Shown here piece after piece: positions 62,840 to 64,000 of a stretch of 64,000 bases of DNA; position 1 is the stretch's first letter, and each line of letters opens with the position of its first letter. Source of the stretch: Aquabacter sp040755535 (GTDB lineage: Bacteria > Pseudomonadota > Alphaproteobacteria > Rhizobiales > Xanthobacteraceae); contig JBFMAV010000016.1 of assembly GCA_040755535.1 (NCBI GenBank), forward strand, positions 7,372-71,371, read 5' to 3'. The notes beneath the pieces were generated by a model, which saw nothing but the letters and a program-made list of their open reading frames with translations, did not search any database and was not told where the DNA came from. Position numbers and translations under genes: made by a program.

Positions 62840-63910
62840 ATGGCGCACGCGGACGCCCTTCCCGGCTTCTGCCGCGATTGCCTCGCGGATGCGGGAGAGG
62901 GACCGCGCTGCACCGCGTGCGGCAGCCCGCGCCTGGTGCGCCATGGGCTGGCCGATGCGCTGACCATCGCCCATGTGGATTGCGACGCCTTCTACGCAAC
63001 CATCGAAAAGCGGGACGATCCGAGCCTACGTGACCGGCCGGTGATCATCGGGGGTGGCGTGCGCGGCGTCGTTTCGACCGCCTGCTACATTGCGCGCATC
63101 AAGGGCGTGCGTTCCGCCATGCCCATGTTCAAGGCCCGTGCCTTGTGCCCGGAAGCGGTCGTGATCAAGCCCAACATGCGCAAATATGCCGAGGTCGGCC
63201 GGCTGGTGCGGGCGAAGATGCAGGCGCTGACACCGCTTGTGGAACCGCTCTCCATCGACGAGGCGTTTCTCGACCTGTCCGGGACGCAGCGCCTGCACGG
63301 CCTCTCGGCGGGCCGCTGTCTCGCCCGTTTCGCCGCCGAGGTCGAGCGGGACATCGGCATCACCGTCTCAGTTGGCTTGGCGGCCAACAAATTCCTGGCC
63401 AAGACGGCGTCGGAGCTGGACAAGCCGCGCGGCTTCTCCGTCCTTGGCCAAGATGAAGCGGCTGGCTTTCTGGCCGACCGGCCCGTCACCTTCATCTGGG
63501 GGGTCGGTCCCGCCTTCGGCGCGCGGCTGGCCAAGGAAGGATTTCGACGCATCGCCGATCTCCAGGCTGTGGGGCAATCGGACCTTGCGCGCCTATTCGG
63601 TGCCGAGGGCATGCGACTTTGGAATCTGGCGCGCGGCATTGATAACCGCCCCGTTCGTCCCGAGCGGGAAGCCAAAAGCGTCTCTGCGGAGACCACATTC
63701 GATACGGATGTGCGGGATCTGCGCCCGCTGGAACAGACACTCTATGGGCTCGCGGAGGAAATCAGCGGCCGTCTACGGCGCAAGGAGATCGCCGGGCGGA
63801 CCATTACCCTCAAGCTGAAAACCGAGGATTTCCGCTCCCGCACCCGCGCGCGCACGCTGGAAAGTGCCACCCAGTTTGTGTTTCGGCATGGAAGATTGAC
63901 CCCGTTGTGA
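62840..63910 (+). pseudogene. dinB: DNA polymerase IV (DinB), 3' end lost to an IS element
   Basis: Y-family lesion-bypass polymerase. An N-terminal zinc-ribbon-like segment (C11, C14, C24, C27) precedes HVDCDAFYATIEKRDD and SIDEAFLD, so the catalytic acids are present. Homology stops at SATQ; normally about 60-70 more residues complete the little-finger domain. Here the reading frame runs into IS sequence and stops at 63910 (356 residues). It may still be made but probably is weak in sliding-clamp and DNA binding. Confidence 0.85.
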
Positions 63911-64000
63911 GGGGGATCGGCGTGTAATTTTGACCCTCCTCTTGGCTCATGGTCCGTCGTTTTGTTGCGACGGGCGGGCTGGGGATGAAGGGCGTGGATA
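63877..64000 (+). mobile_element. Left end of an IS21-family insertion sequence (runs past the window)
   Basis: Begins TGTGTTTCGGCATGG where dinB homology ends. Two TTGACCC-type subterminal repeats occur at 63896-63902 and 63930-63936, as in IS21 left ends. A frame starting at 63949 could be istA. The right end is outside. Confidence 0.6.
63949..64000 (+). CDS. istA: Start of probable IS21 transposase gene istA (partial)
   Basis: An open frame MVRRFVATGGLGMKGVD runs off the window. Many IS21-group IstA proteins have a short leader like this before their helix-turn-helix; too little is visible to be sure of family or start (an ATG at 63985 is also in frame). Confidence 0.35.
   Translation, partial: MVRRFVATGGLGMKGVD

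Noticed and set aside
1..64000. CRISPR arrays, tRNA or rRNA genes, prophage
   Set aside because: Reading through all gaps I found no regular spacer-repeat pattern, cloverleaf or phage module.

Overview
This is a gene-dense, high-GC window from an alphaproteobacterium, most likely of the Hyphomicrobiales (Rhizobiales) and plausibly near Xanthobacteraceae. The evidence is the gene complement: a fused CysN/CysC, aerobic-type cobalamin genes, two PHB phasins, an Irr-type iron box before bfd-bfr, the F1-ATPase zeta subunit (DUF1476), a giant growth-pole-ring (GPR/RgsE-like) protein, DivK with DUF3572, IalB, and a PlcP-type lipid-remodelling lipase. The family assignment is inference; no rRNA or tRNA gene was found to settle it.

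Layout. 1-1.8 kb: the end of cysNC and cobD. 1.8-9.9 kb (minus strand): the LPS core heptose cluster waaF-waaC-hldD-hldE, followed by a cobalamin riboswitch and its operon hupE-cobU-cobO-cobQ. 10-11.3 kb: two phasins. 11.6-14 kb: a PAS-rich, degenerate histidine kinase. 14.4-18.2 kb: an iron block (bfd, bfr, fbpA, fbpB) with two ICE-like boxes. 18.3-24.8 kb: an AsmA-family protein, rimJ-like, M16 peptidase, threonine synthase, and a BASS-type carrier. 25-32.6 kb: purine and Fe-S housekeeping (purB, grxD, PAP2, a secreted RidA, bolA, purL, purQ, purS, purC). 32.9-39 kb: zeta subunit, SH3 protein, MgtC-like, rpsD, a class I amidotransferase, lytic transglycosylase, murI, and ferredoxin. 39.2-44.1 kb: the 1624-residue GPR/RgsE-like coiled-coil protein. 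44.3-47.8 kb: a complete MCE (Mla-type) lipid transporter. 47.9-50 kb: dipeptide epimerase and an MFS carrier. 50-53 kb: plcP, a glycosyltransferase and a serine/threonine dehydratase as an overlapping operon behind a Pho box. 53.4-57.6 kb: FAH-family enzyme, IalB, peptide-binding protein, and a small membrane protein. 57.8-62.8 kb: mfd, sdhE, divK, DUF3572. The window ends in a dinB whose 3' end is replaced by the left end of an apparent IS21-family element.

Several neighbourhoods fit together functionally. The riboswitch places probable cobalt uptake and late cobalamin steps under B12 feedback. The ICE boxes put iron storage under iron/haem control next to a ferric-iron importer that lacks its ATPase gene here. 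The Pho box, plcP and glycosyltransferase read as phosphate-starvation replacement of phospholipids by glycolipids. Polar growth (GPR-like), cell-cycle signalling (DivK), peptidoglycan turnover (MltB, MurI, epimerase) and outer-membrane lipid transport (Mla, AsmA-like) are all represented. Many genes overlap by ATGA, GTGA or TGATG, which indicates tight operon packing. Apart from the terminal IS I see no phage, CRISPR or obvious island.
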